This document shows, piece by piece, positions 25,721 to 37,644 of a DNA stretch of 64,000 nucleotides. Source of the stretch: Sphagnum magellanicum (lineage: Eukaryota > Streptophyta > Sphagnopsida > Sphagnales > Sphagnaceae). The translations under genes were made by a program, and so were the position numbers. The notes beneath the pieces are model-generated. The model did not search any database. It was given only the letters and a program-made list of their open reading frames with translations, and was not told the DNA's origin. How positions within the stretch are numbered: position 1 is the stretch's first letter; the number at the start of each line of letters is the position of its first letter. Where the stretch lies: the NCBI GenBank assembly GCA_021904315.1, contig CM038910.1, positions 25,864,256 through 25,928,255 of the forward strand. Reading direction: 5' to 3'.

Positions 25721-26806
25721 GTCTTCCAAGTGTGTGATGGTTTTTCATTTGCACCATTTGACCCCCCCTACTTTGGATGGTCACATTTGACTCATTTCTT
25801 CATCTTTTCAACAATTCAAGTTTTTGTGGGTGCGCAAATAGTAGGGCTAAGATTCCTCTTCAGGCATGAAATTCAAAGGAACACTCTCTAGAAATTCGCA
25901 AACCTTCTAAGACACTAAGTGTTCGGTGATCAGCCTGGCTACCCTAATGGTTGGCAAAACAGAAAATTGAAACTCAAGTAAACTTCAAATGTGTATCTGA
26001 AAAATGTAATGCAAATCAAATGTATCTTAAAAAAATGTAGTAAAAATCAAATGTGTATCTTAAAAAAAAGTAATGAAAATCAAATTATTTTAAAACAACA
26101 AATCAAATGCAAAAGTCTTAAATTAGGAACCATCATACATTTTTAAAGCATTTTGTGCACCTGTATGGGAAAAAAAACTAAATTACATAGTAATATATGT
26201 AGTGTGAAAAAATGATGGTGTAGTGTTTGAAAGTAAAACAAATTCAAACCAAACAACACCAGTACAAGAAGAATAATAAATGCTTGCACATAAATAAAGA
26301 ACACTTACACATGAACAAAAAATTCATAACTAAGAAAAAAAAACAAAGATGTTTGCCAACACTTGCACAAAATCCAACAAGGAACAATAATTTCAAGCAA
26401 CAACAGAAGTTTAAAAAGAAAAAAAAAGAATTTTTTTTTGCAAATAACAAAAAAAAATCAAAAGAAGCAAGAAATAAGGAAACATGAACAAATGTGCAAA
26501 AATGTTGCACATGTGTTGTAATGATGTAGGGTTGCAATGAATAGGAAGGTAAGAAAGAACGCATGTGGGGGACAAAAGTCGAAATTTGTGAAAAAGAAGA
26601 ATACTACACTAGGGAAAGAACAATTGAGAAAGCAAATCATAGATAATAGAAATAACTTTGAGTAAAAAATAAATTAAAAAAAATTGATGATAACTTTAGC
26701 CGAAAGAAAAAACTAATGACTACTTTAGTTTTAAGGCAAAGGATGGAAAGAAATTGAAATGACAATGAAAAGAAACCGGAAAAATGCGTGATTCTTTAGG
26801 CTAGAG

Positions 26807-26911
26807 AAAGTTTTTTTTGGGGAACCTTATGGATTTTCAGCCTTGATCCCTTAGCATCATGGCCTTGTGCTAGGGGCCTCAAATCCATAAGGTTCCCAAA
26901 AATAAACCTTT
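26807..26911. mobile_element. Hairpin MITE-like inverted repeat
   Basis: Arms GGGAACCTTATGGATTT (26820-26836) and its exact reverse complement AAATCCATAAGGTTCCC (26881-26897) enclose 44 bases that are themselves partly self-complementary (CCCTTAGCA against TGCTAGGGG). Outward, AAAG plus a T-run pairs imperfectly with an A-run and CCTTT, so the foldback covers about 105 bp. Confidence 0.55.
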
Positions 26912-27367
26912 TCTTATACCGAGTAGATGTTAAGACGAGTGTTGGGTGGTTTTTAGCCTTCGGCTGAAAATTAGCATTAGTTTGTAATTTGATTGCAGTG
27001 AGAATTGACTAGTGACAACCGACGGTGAAAACTGCCATGAAAACCTGCTTGGTGGTTTTCATTGGAGGTGAGAACCACCTAAGTTCTCATTTGGCATCAA
27101 ATGTGAGAATCAGACTAGTTTTCACATTTTGAGAAGGCTCGATTCTCATGGTAAAAATAATAAATAACACTAGTAAATAACAAGTAAGAAGTAAAAATAA
27201 TAGTAAAAAAGGTAAAAAATAAGAATAATAATAAATAGTAAGTACAAAAAGTAATAATAAGTAAAAATAAGAGTAAAATTTTAAAAATTAAAAAATTAAA
27301 CTTATCGTTTATGAAAATAAAAACTCAAAAGTCAGAATTAAAAAAAACAAAACTTATTGTTTATGGA

Positions 27368-27430
27368 GGCAACCACCACATTAGGGTTAGGGGTTAGGGC
27401 ACTAACCCTAACCCTAATGTGATGGCTGCC
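27368..27430. repeat. Palindrome made of TTAGGG/CCCTAA units
   Basis: Two 25-base arms (27368-27392 and 27406-27430) are reverse complements at 23 of 25 positions, around a 13-base spacer. The inner half of each arm consists of TTAGGGTTAGGG or its complement. A 63-bp cruciform could form. A TATAAAAG lies 30 bp downstream. Confidence 0.8.
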
Positions 27431-27459
27431 ACCATTTGGGGTTAGGGTTTAAATTTAGT

Positions 27460-27467
27460 TATAAAAG
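27460..27467 (+). promoter_or_regulatory. TATA-box-like TATAAAAG
   Basis: TATAAAAG is a good plant TATA box. It stands just after the TTAGGG palindrome and upstream of a CT-rich stretch (27477-27510). Function is unproven; the only downstream coding potential is the tiny two-exon frame at 27718-28505. Confidence 0.35.
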
Positions 27468-27717
27468 GAGCCCAAACTCCTTCTTTAAGTCCTTTTTGCT
27501 CCTACTCACTATTACACATCCAAATCCTTGTTTTCTTATGCTTTCAAACATTCTTATTTTTAAAATTTTCATTTATGTTTTGTGTTATTTTTAGTTCTAG
27601 TTTTGGTTTTTTACTTTGTTTTGCAAGGTTTGTAGTTTGTAATTTCTATGTTTTGTGGATTTTTTTTTTGGCTTGCTCCATCCTCCCTCTTTACTTTTGT
27701 AGGTAGTTTTTAGAGCT

Positions 27718-28505
27718 ATGAGCAGCAAACAAAAGCCAACAAGCAATGTAAGTCTTTTTAATAAAAAAATCATTTTCTATTTGACCATTTTTAAAGTTTT
27801 TTTACTTTTAGATTTAGTTTTTCGAATTTTTGTACAATACGATAGGGTAAACTGGCCTATCACTTAACACTAGCCTATCACCAAACATTTTGGCAGATCT
27901 TTCTCAATTCTTTTCCATCTTGAGTGATTTAAAATGTTGTAGGAGCACCTTTTCAAGCTTTACAAATCATCTTTGAAATGCAAAGCCAAAGGAACAACCA
28001 AAAAAGAAAAAACAAAGGAAATATGTTTTTCAAATTGCAAAACATGTTTTTTTTTCATTTTGACCCCTCCTATTTCATCAATGCATAACTTTATCATTTT
28101 TTGTTCAAATTGAACGATTTAAACTACTCTACAATTGCCATTTTAAGCTTTACAAATTAACTCCAAAGGCAATAAAATAATATTTTAGGATTTTTTTGAG
28201 GGGTTCAGAAATAGGCTATGAGCTTTTCAATTAAGAATTTTTTGTAAAAATGACCCCCCTACTTCGGGGGGCCATAACTTTTTCGCCTCTAGTCCATTTT
28301 TGTCAATTTTTAATGTGATAGATGTGCAAAGAGGAGGGCTCCATCTACTCTTTGGACACCATAAACAATGGGGCCCTCTTGTAAAAACAACAAGAAACCT
28401 TACTTTAAGTGTATTATGATTAGCCTCTCTACCTTATAATTTATTTTTGTTTTGATTTTGTAGGAAAGGGAAAGAAGACAAGAAATTGTGTCTAAAACTT
28501 GTTAG
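27718..28505 (+). other. Speculative two-exon micro-ORF (23 residues)
   Basis: ATG at 27718 opens a 30-nt exon (MSSKQKPTSN) ending at a consensus donor GTAAGT (27748). A good acceptor TTTTGTAG (to 28463) opens an in-frame second exon 28464-28505 (ERERRQEIVSKTC, stop TAG). A TATA box and leader precede it. The peptide is not recognised. It may be the remnant of a larger gene or transposon ORF, or chance. Confidence 0.18.
27840..28300 (+). repeat. Dispersed repeat, copy 2 (partner at 25320-25720)
   Basis: Second diverged copy of the unit at 25320-25720, lying in the putative intron of the micro-ORF. It ends with a small hairpin CCCCCC-TACTTC-GGGGGG near 28255. Confidence 0.5.
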
Positions 28506-30129
28506 CTCTATTTTTAAATTTTTTTCTTTATAAATAGAATTAATCCATCACATTTTATTTATTTTTCTATTTGATTTCATTATTTTTAAACATTACTTTG
28601 TATTTGATTTGTAATTTTGTAGATAGTTTGTTTTATTAATATGTTTAAACTTATTTTTAACATTTCATTTATTTTATTTGCATGTTAGCCTTGATTGTTG
28701 GAAGGAGATTGGTGTTTGTTTGAAGGGACAATAATAGTTTCCATTCAATTATTATTCTTTGCATTAAGTTTAGAACCAAACACATTTTTTTCTCTTGTTG
28801 GAATTTTGACAATCCTTAAGATATGTTAGTTATAGTTTAAAATTTAGATAAATTAATTTATGTTAGTCAAAATTGGCCCAATGATCATAGGGTAGGATGT
28901 AATATGCCATAAACTTTGGTGGAGTTCATAGAGAAGGATGAAATTTTAGAAAAATAGTTGAAGGAATTTGAAGGGGGGTTTGAAATGGAAGAAATTACAG
29001 ATGTGAACTTTTTATATTGAATCAAATTATTTTCCATCATTTATTAATTTACTTGGTTCATCATTTATTGTGATTATAAGAAAAAAACACACAAAAAGAA
29101 AAACCAAAAAAACTTGATTTATGAAAATTGACTTGTGAGAACCGCCCTTAAAAACTGATAGTTCAAAATTTTGTCAGATTTGCTAACTTTGAAAATTACC
29201 TAACCATATACATTTTTTAAATTATGAAAATCAGGGTGATTATCAAAATGGGAGTTATAAAAAAATAAATAAAAGAAATTAAAAAATGGGGTAGTTTTCA
29301 TAATTTGCCCCAAAAATTGGAATTGACGGTTTTCACAAAAATTGAGAACTGCCCAACATCAGTTCAAACCATCAAAAATTGTGATGAGTTTTTAATTGTA
29401 AACTAACAAAGATTGGAGATATTAGTCTTGGCATGTAGTCTCCGAGATTGGATCGTTGTATCTAGCAGTAAGAAGTTGTAATGATGCCTTTAGGTGATGT
29501 TTCTATGTTATTTAACATTGTCTTTGTTGAATATTTCTTAAGTTCATTGATTGGTGCTTTTGTTTTTAGCATATTTAGGTTTAATCCATCAAACAAAAAA
29601 TGAGTAAATATATGATAGGTATATTGGGTTATTGAGCTATTGATTTTCAAGAATTGGGCATCAACCTAGGTTCATTTGTCTACCTTATCACTGCCAATAA
29701 CTATTTTGTGATATTGAACTTTCTAAACATGACTGTTAACTTTCAAGGTAGTGTTTTTTGCCTAATTATATTGACGGTGATGATATGTTGGAAGGCAATA
29801 TCAGTTGGTCATTTGGTAAATTGAAGTTAGGTGTAGGACAATTAACACTTGGAAATTGTTTGTAAAAGTTGAAGTTGATTTAATGCAGACTAGAAAAACA
29901 TCATGATATTAGGTATTATCATCTAGAAAGTAGGATGATCACTACTAGGAAACTTGGTATGTTTTTATTAGCAAATCTAGTAAAAAAACACCCAATTTGA
30001 ACAAATGTTAAAAATACCACTAAGTCATTTTGGATAAGTTGATTTCGACATGTCTATTGTGAAGGGCGATTTTTTTGATTGACAAAGTATGGACCATTTG
30101 ACTAGTCAAATTTTTGCATGTATAATTTT

Positions 30130-30720
30130 TTTTGTGTGTGGTAGGTAGGCATGTAGGTAGGTATTAAAAAGGTAGGCAAGTAGGTAGCTAAGTCATAAAA
30201 GGCAAGTAGCTAAGTGGTAGTTTACCCTACCTTACCCTATTTTACTTAACTTACCTTAACCCAACCTAGTATATATTATTTAACCTACCTTGCTTACCTT
30301 AACCTTTTAAGCATGTACATTGGTTATAATGTTAGGAATTGAACCCTCGATGTCCCCAATAATAAACCAAGTCCTGAACCAATGGACCACACCATCAAAA
30401 GGTGTTCAACTTTTGTCAATTTTTTTTATTTCACATGTTTATTTCAACATTTCACGACAAGACTATGAGATATGAAGGTAGGTAAGTTGTAGGAGATAAA
30501 TGGGTGGTGGGTAGGTAGGTGGGTGGATGGGCGGGTAAATAGATAGGCAAGTGAGTGGGTAGGTAGGTAGGTAGTTAATATGTAGGTAGGTTATAGGTGG
30601 GTGGATAAACATGTAAGTAGGTAGGTAGGTAGTACATCCAGGTAGGTAGGTGGGTGGGTGGTAACTTGGTATTACATTTAGGTCGGTGGGTTGGTTAGTA
30701 GGTAGGTAAGTTGTGAGATT
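30130..30720. repeat. GTAG/CTAC imperfect tetranucleotide repeats, partly inverted
   Basis: GGTAGGTAGGTxGGTGGATGG-type arrays fill 30478-30720. At 30140-30215 GTAGGTAG-type units face CTACCTTACC-type units at 30218-30290, so this part can fold back. A further short GTAG array is at 35245-35300. Confidence 0.7.
30330..30405 (-). mobile_element. tRNA-like SINE head or tRNA relic
   Basis: On the minus strand, a box A-like TGGTCCATTGGTTCAGG (30373-30389) is followed by a box B-like GGGTTCAATTCC (30335-30346). The spacing suits a tRNA or tRNA-derived SINE. No clean cloverleaf is obvious, which favours a SINE. It sits inside a region of GTAG/CTAC repeats. Confidence 0.5.
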
Positions 30721-32758
30721 GTAAATGGGATGTAGGAGGTATGGATGTAATAGGCATAAGATGTCCCATTTGATTAGAATACATTAGTCATTTTGATTAG
30801 TGATGTCAATTTTTATGTTCAATTTGATTAGATGTCCTATTTGACTAAAACCCATTGGCCATTCTGACTAAGGTTATTTAATTTGATTAAATGTACTGGT
30901 TAAATAAGTCATTATAATCAAGTTGATTGGTAAAAAAAAACATGCTTCAAGCCTCTAGTAAAAAAGAACGTTTCAATTAGTAAAAAAAAACCAGTTAGTC
31001 AACTCGAACTATTTCATGTTTTGTAGTAGTGGATCTTATGTTTGATTCTACATGAATCCATTTACTTTAAAGAAATGGATTGTTGTGGTACCATGATTAT
31101 GAGTGGACACATCATTGATTGGCCCATAGAGTATTATTTATATAATCTGTCACTTTATATTGTCAAATTTTGCATGCTTACAAATGGGTTGGTGAAACAA
31201 CTTATAATGACATATTGTTGGATTTTATAAACATGTAGGCCCCAATCAAGGGTGTAAAAGGCTTAAATAAGGGGTGTGGATGGATTTATCCTTTTTAGGG
31301 TAGACATATAAATTGTAGAAAGAATGTGGGCTTGAACTTTCTTCCTCCTTCACTTTCCTTCTTGTTTAAAAAAAGGACATAAAGATAGCTCGGGCAGTCA
31401 CAATTTGATGAAATAAATGTTTGTTCAAAATAAAGAATTTTTTTTATTACTTGGGAGTTAAAATTGCAAAATTTATTAAAAAAATTAATCCCCCAAAAAT
31501 CTTGAAAATAATTTAAGATCTAACATAATAAAAAAATATAGTTAAATATGTTTGTTGTTTATTCATTTATTTTGGAATTGTTCAAGTTGCAGAAGGTTTA
31601 CATTGTGTCTTTTACAAACATGTTTGTTGAGAGATGGGCCATGTTAATGAAGGCTTCCAATTAGTTATTTTGTAGAAGTGTGTACATTTGGCCAACCATA
31701 AATTGAAGGTTATTTATTTTGAAAAGGATTGTTTTTAGGAAATTAAATTAATCAACTCAATAATTATCTATTGTGTTTTCATTGTTCAATGGTATAGAAG
31801 ATTAATTGTAGCATTTTTAATATTAAGCTAGGGTAGAACATTTTGTTGTAGAGCAATGGTATTCTAATGGCCTTGTTGATATTGCAAAAATTGGAAGAAC
31901 ATAGATACAAACTATAGGCCTTGGCATTCGTATCATCAAAAAATCAATGTGTTTGAAAAATTTCCAAATAAACTTCTCATGAGTTTTTTTTTAACCATTT
32001 CAAAAAAAAACATTGCCAATTATATGAAGGTGTTTATTGGTGATTCTTATCAATCAATTTTTTAGGGTTTGAACTTTGAACTTTGCATATTTTGTTATTT
32101 TACTTACAATAGGGTTAAAGGTTTAACCATTGCAAAATTTTATTCAGGTGAATTTTTTAAAAGGTGAATCAAAATCTTGTAACAACGTCACCCTTTTCTA
32201 TTTTTTTACGTAGTCATTTTTTACCATGTAAAAACACATTTATGGATGATTATGATGGAATCTAGAATTGTAATATATTTTTGATTTTCTCATACAAAAT
32301 GAGAAATATGTTTTGAAAAAAAAAAAAATAAAGACATTTTTCATTCTAAATTGGAAGATTGTTATTATGTATTAATTTATTGTGGTTGTATTTTAACGTG
32401 ACAAAAATGGCAAATGGGAAGGGATTTTTTGTTGAGAAAATTTTCAATAGATATCTAATTTGCAAAAGACTTTCAAGCTTTTACACCAAAAGCTATTTGG
32501 AAAGTGTTTGAAATTGTTAAATTTGTTTGATGCACAATCTAATGGACAAAAAAAAATGAATTATTTGATTTTTTCAAAATTGTGTTGTCGAACTATTGTG
32601 AACACTTGTAAACACATCAACACCATTAGAATTAAAACGAGTTGAGTTATTCCTAATCTCTTCCATAATCAACTCGACCCCATAAGTCAATAATGAGTTC
32701 ATGAGCACATTGGTTAAGACTCAAGTTGTCGGCTATTCCATCATCAATTGGCAACCTT

Positions 32759-32995
32759 TTAAGTTAAAAAAAAATGATATACTTTGAAGCCTTTTACAAA
32801 GTATTGCACCATGTTGTAGTTATGTTTTATAACTTTGCATTTGTGCCTATTGGCTTGCTTTTGTATTCTATTAGAGTTGATAAACAAAAACTTTTCTTTA
32901 CCTTTAATTTGTGTGCAAACATGACATTTGACCATGTTTAATTTCCCATCAAAACTATGCATTGTTTTCACCCATGAAAGCTTTCATGCCCAAAC
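32759..32995 (-). mobile_element. BED-like N-terminal fragment of the hAT-like transposase family
   Basis: A 70-codon minus-strand open stretch reads SFDGKLNMVKCHVCTQIKGK, then KEKFLF, IQKQANRHKCKV. This is the BED-like zinc-finger region (C-x2-C followed by His residues) seen at the start of the hAT-like proteins whose central part is relic at 17850-18285. Upstream, in other frames, KWVKEHGKLTKY may be a further piece. No catalytic domain follows in readable form. The assignment rests on the FDGKLxMVxCxVC pattern remembered from that family. Confidence 0.5.
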
Positions 32996-34654
32996 ATCCT
33001 ACAATACTTGGTTAATTTCCCATGTTCCTTCACCCATTTTTTTTGGGGTTAAACTTGTAAGTGGTGGGTCCAAATTCAAAGAATGGGTTAGCACAACATT
33101 TATGAGCACAAGCCTTTATAAAAACATTGATGTGGACTGCAGTGTAACCAAATGTAATGCAAACCACACATTAACAACTTGATTCAACAAAACATCATCA
33201 ACAACATTAGGGGCATTGACAAAGGAAAAAAACTTATACTTGAAACTATATAGGAATTGTAAAGGTGCCATGGAACATAAAATCAAAAACTAAACAAACC
33301 TAAGAAAGTAATAAGTGTAAGACTTACAAAAGGCAAACACAAAAGAAGCTTAAGACTTATGTTGAATTGTAAAGACTAGTAAGGTCTCTATGGGCATTCC
33401 ATGCATGCAAAAGTTGTAGTTATATTGAAGCTTGAAAGTCAATCATACAAGTGTGCAAAATTATATTAGAGATCACCCCTCCATCACACTGATAGTTGCA
33501 TCAAACCTTACCAAGCAATGAGCCTTGTTAAACTCAAGAAGCAATACATCTTCATGATTTAGGAATTTCCAAGTTCTAATAACTCTTGTGTAATGAAAAG
33601 TAATGACCTAAACTTAAAGATTTGATGCTCAATGATAATGATTTTTTTTAAAGTGGGGGAAGATCTAGCTAAAACCATGATGGCAAGTTGTAGGCAAATG
33701 ATCATGTTGAGAGTGAAATCCCATGAGAGCAATCATTAAATGTGACAAGGAACCTTGGTTGATAAGTAACTCCTTTTCATCTAGTATTCAGATAACCATA
33801 ATCAATAGCCATAAGTGTTGACGAATTCAAAGACCCATATTTTTTGGGGTTAAGCAAAGGGTGTCACAACCTTTTATTTAAAGGTGGCAAATTGTTGAAC
33901 TTTCACTAGTTAAAAAAAGAATCTTGGTGGGGTATGATAGTTCAAAATTGTCATAAATCCATCACATTCCTTGACAACTTTGGTTTTGCTAAGATAATTT
34001 GTCTATCCATGGTGGAGATGTTTAAAGGGGTTGGGTAAATTTTCCATTTGATAATTTCCTTTCAAGCCTACCCATGTGAAAAAAACTTGCCCCCTTGTCA
34101 CCTTTTATCTTGACCATAAATGTTTCCAAAACCATTTTCTTTACACACTTTCAACATAACATTTTTTCCAACCTAATTCTTACATGTTTTAAAAAGCTTG
34201 AGGGGTTGTCAAAATATAGTTGATTGTGTTTTCCAAGGGTTAACTTGACATTTTTTTGCCAGCAAATGGGGACATTTGGGATAAATAGAGATTAAATGTG
34301 AAAAGAAGGATAACATAATATGAAGGCCTTTTTATTAATTGTGAAGGAAAGGGGAAACAATATTATATGTATTTTAAGTAATTGATGAAAGGTCGTGGGT
34401 TATTGGGAATAGTAAAGGTGTATACTAGTTTTGTGTAGTTCCCATAAATAAAGATAATTTGTAGGTTAGTTCTTAGGGCATTTCTCTCGATGAGAATTGT
34501 TGGTTTTACTTTAAGTGAAAATCAACTTTTTGAAAACTACCTAAAGTATCATTTGATCCCAATTCTAATATACACCTATGATGATTATTGATTCAATCCT
34601 CACCCTACTACTACAAGTTAAAAGATTTAGTCAGTTGAGATGATAAATATAAAC

Positions 34655-34726
34655 CTTGTCAAATGGAAATTCAAACCCAAAACCTTCTTGAGATTTAAAA
34701 ATTCATTTATCACTAGGTTACACCTT
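34655..34726 (-). mobile_element. tRNA-like SINE head
   Basis: On the minus strand, GGTGTAACCTAGTGATAAAT (34705-34724) resembles the box A start of plant SINEs, and GGGTTTGAATTTCC (34665-34678) resembles box B, about 40 bases later. No target-site duplication was found by eye. Confidence 0.45.
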
Positions 34727-35044
34727 CATTTAATTTGTGCAAAAGACCATATGACCAATCACAATTTCTAATTATTAAAATTTATGTTAAAAATTAGAAA
34801 TTGTGTTTAAAAAAAAAATGAGAATCACCCAACATTGGTGGAAACTTATTGAAATTATTTTGATAACCAACATACTTTCACCTATTTGTGGAAATAACGG
34901 ATTAAAATGAGAATCAAGATGCCCTCTTTTCAATATCTAGAAAGAGAACAATTATGACATTTCTATCCAAGAAGTGAAAGGTTATGGAATCATTGGCTCA
35001 ACTAGAGCCAAGGGTGGTACCTTGTATTAATTAATAGATTGCTA

Positions 35045-35150
35045 ATGAAAAAATGGTCAAAGGTTATACCTTGCAATTCATGACTTGATATGATTCAAGT
35101 GCGAATGAACATTGACAACTGAGCTACCAAGGAGGAACCTTGGTAACCTA
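35045..35150 (-). mobile_element. Possible tRNA-related element (box A only clear)
   Basis: On the minus strand, CCTTGGTAGCTCAGTTGTCA (35113-35132) is a very good tRNA/SINE box A. The matching box B is weak (a CATGAATTGC about 40 bases further). It may be a decayed SINE or a chance match. Confidence 0.3.
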
Positions 35151-36694
35151 TCCTCTAAACCTTTTTACTTCCCTTCATGCTCCTAAGTAACTAGGATACT
35201 AATGAACGAGTATGATGTGCAAATAGGTTGGGATTGCAAGTGGTTATTATGTTGGTAGGTAAGTAGATAAGACATGCGCTTGTTATTAGGTAGGTAGATG
35301 CATGTGGATGGTTAGATGGGAGAGAAATGCAATGGAAAAGTGTTTCTTGCCCAAAACACCATTCATCTTGCATGGTGGCCTTGTGGGTGCAAGTTCAATA
35401 TGGTGGCCAATTGATAGCAAGAACGACAATGAACACCTTTGGCCCAAGCACAAAAATACCTTGTGAAATTCTTTATCTGACATACCTTTTGCTGTACACA
35501 AAGGGGATAAATACCATAGTACTATAGTGTGATTCATATTAATTTATAGTTCATGGGTGCTACTCACAACTTCTCCTTCTTTTCTTTTTTTTCTTTTGGG
35601 AAGGAGCCATAGTGATTGGCCTATCATCAATTTTTTTTTGGGAAAATAGGGCACTCCCCAGTAGAAGCACCTCTTTGGACCCCTGAGATCACCAAATAGA
35701 AACAAATGTGCTCCTCTATGGCCCCACCTTTTCAGTTAATATACACAAGAGTTGAACTTTGTGCAAAGCATATGGGATAAATCTGAGGTGCTATTGGGAA
35801 CATCTTGAGAATGTGGAGAACTCTTTGAGAACCCCATGGGAACACATTGGGAACAAGGGAAAAAAAAAACCTACCCCCTCCCCTCCCCTCCCCTCCCCCC
35901 CCCCCAAGAAAAAAAACTTGTACCCTCATGAGTAGAGCATCCTGAGCCCCCTCATTGGAAGCATGAAACCTTTATTTCCAAAACTGTTTGTCACCTACTT
36001 GTCCTTCAGCAAGAAATGGGTCAAAGTTTTGCTCTGGTCTATATATAGCCAAGGATAAGCCAAAAAATTACTTATTTATTTATTTATTTATATGAAAAAT
36101 GTAAATTACCCAAAGATATATGTTGATACAACCACAAAGATGCATTTTTTGCTGGCATCTCTGGATTGTCCATAAAAGTTCATGACCTTTTCAGGGTTAG
36201 CTTTTAACAAGCTCCCAACCCCCCTCCCTCCCTTGGGCCCCCCCCTTCCCCACAAGCTCTTTTCTATCTCCCTTTTAGAAATTCTTGCATGCAAAATTCC
36301 TCAATGGAGACCTAAACTTCATTTTGGGTGGGTAGAGTGGAGGGAGTTGTAGTATAGTAGCTTCACATCCATCCATTGGGGGCATCCATCCATCCATCCA
36401 TCCATTCATCCATGGGAAAAGACTATTGTGACTTAGTTGTGGGTGGAAAACCTCCAATTAAATTGATGTTGGGTTTCACCTTTGGTAACCCGTCTTGTAA
36501 GAGGATAGGTCCTCAATTGGATGTAAACCTGGTACAATAATAGGTGGGTAACTAGGTAAGTAAAATGCAAATAGCTTGGTAGAGTACATAATGTAAGGGC
36601 TAGTGGGTTGTTAGTAGTAGGTAGTTTAAAAAAACAAAATACTGAGCTAATCATGGATGTGGGTTGAAACCCAATGGGAAAAAAAATGGTCTCT

Positions 36695-36860
36695 ATTCAT
36701 CCATACATACACCACATCCATCCATAACATCCATCCATTCATCCATACATACACCACATCCATCCATAACATCCATCCATTCATCCATACATACACCACA
36801 TCCATCCATCACATCCATCCACAACATCCATCCACATCCATCCATCCATCCATTGTTTTT
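36695..36860 (+). repeat. ATCC minisatellite with 42-bp higher-order unit
   Basis: ATTCATCCATACATACACC plus CATCCATCCATAACATCCATCC makes a 42-bp unit repeated about three times and then decaying into plain ATCC. The unit is a multiple of three, which is why long open frames (HPFIHTYTTSIHNI repeats) cross it. An ATCC run also lies at 36368-36410. Confidence 0.85.
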
Positions 36861-37644
36861 CACTCTGGCCAACTTTTTGATCATGCAAAATTAGAGATGA
36901 AGAAAAAGAGCACAAAAAAAATTGTTCTGACACCAAATCCTGACAACACTTTAGAGCAAAAGAGAAGCAGCAGCAGCAGCAGCAGCAGAAGAAGAAGGGC
37001 TTGGGAGAACAAATGGAAAAGCTAAAAATAATAGAAAAGACCCATCATCATCATCATTCTCTTCTTCTTCTTCATTATCATCTTTCGCATGTTGAGACAA
37101 TTGGATGCAGACTGAATATTTTACTTTAAAAAACAGAAGAAGTTTGCTCAAAACTTTGGTTTGCCAGGAAGGTGGAATCTCTTTCTTTGTAGGCTGTGTT
37201 TTTTTGAAGTACAAAACTCTTCCAAATTTTGGGGTTTTTTTTTTGGTTGTTTGCACAATAGGTACACAGGAGGAAGAATTGTGGTAATGTCCATGAGCTT
37301 GGAAACTGTTGCATTTGTTCTTGCTCTTGTTCTGCCAGGTTTTTGCTGAATGAAGATGGTTCTACTACTTCTGCTGGGAACAGAGTTTTTGTTTTGATAT
37401 TTTTGAGCTTTTTGGTTTTCTTCTGAATAGCAGTTCTGGGAGACTGACTGACTGACTGACACTCCTCAAGCTCCAACAAGCTGCTTCCAGCCTTTTCTTG
37501 GTTTTTGGTTTTGCTTTTGGGTTTTGGGTTGTTGTACTTTCATCATTTCTGAATCTCTTGAACAAATTCATTCTTCAGTCCAAGCTCAAGCAAGCAAGCA
37601 AGCAAGCAAGCAAATAAGGCAAGCTAAGCTGGTGATCTACAGCA

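Larger units (their letters stand above)
24691..27367. other. Intergenic DNA with dispersed repeat and MITE
   Basis: 25320-25720 carries a repeat that recurs, diverged, at 27840-28300. 26220-26490 is A-rich, and its open frame encodes only Lys/Asn-rich low-complexity peptide. A hairpin element lies at 26807-26911. Confidence 0.45.
28506..32758. other. Intergenic DNA with GTAG minisatellite and SINE-like relic
   Basis: AT-rich DNA with no recognised ORF. 30130-30290 and 30478-30720 carry GTAG-type repeats. A tRNA-like minus-strand relic lies between them (30330-30405). Confidence 0.45.
32996..37644. other. Intergenic DNA and patatin 5' flank
   Basis: Holds two tRNA-like relics (34655-34726, 35045-35150), an ATCC minisatellite (36695-36860), a CAG run (36968-36988), and CCCCT and C-rich runs near 35870-35905. 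37100-37620 is the probable promoter/leader of the patatin gene, with GACT (37441-37460) and AAGC (37590-37613) runs. Confidence 0.45.

Noticed and set aside
26227-26564. Open frames on both strands rich in Lys/Asn or Phe/Leu
   Set aside because: A-rich low-complexity DNA gives long frames by chance.
36657-37025. 122-codon open frame with HPFIHTYTTSIHNI repeats
   Set aside because: It is the translation of an ATCC minisatellite whose 42-bp unit is a multiple of three. There is no composition or context of a gene.
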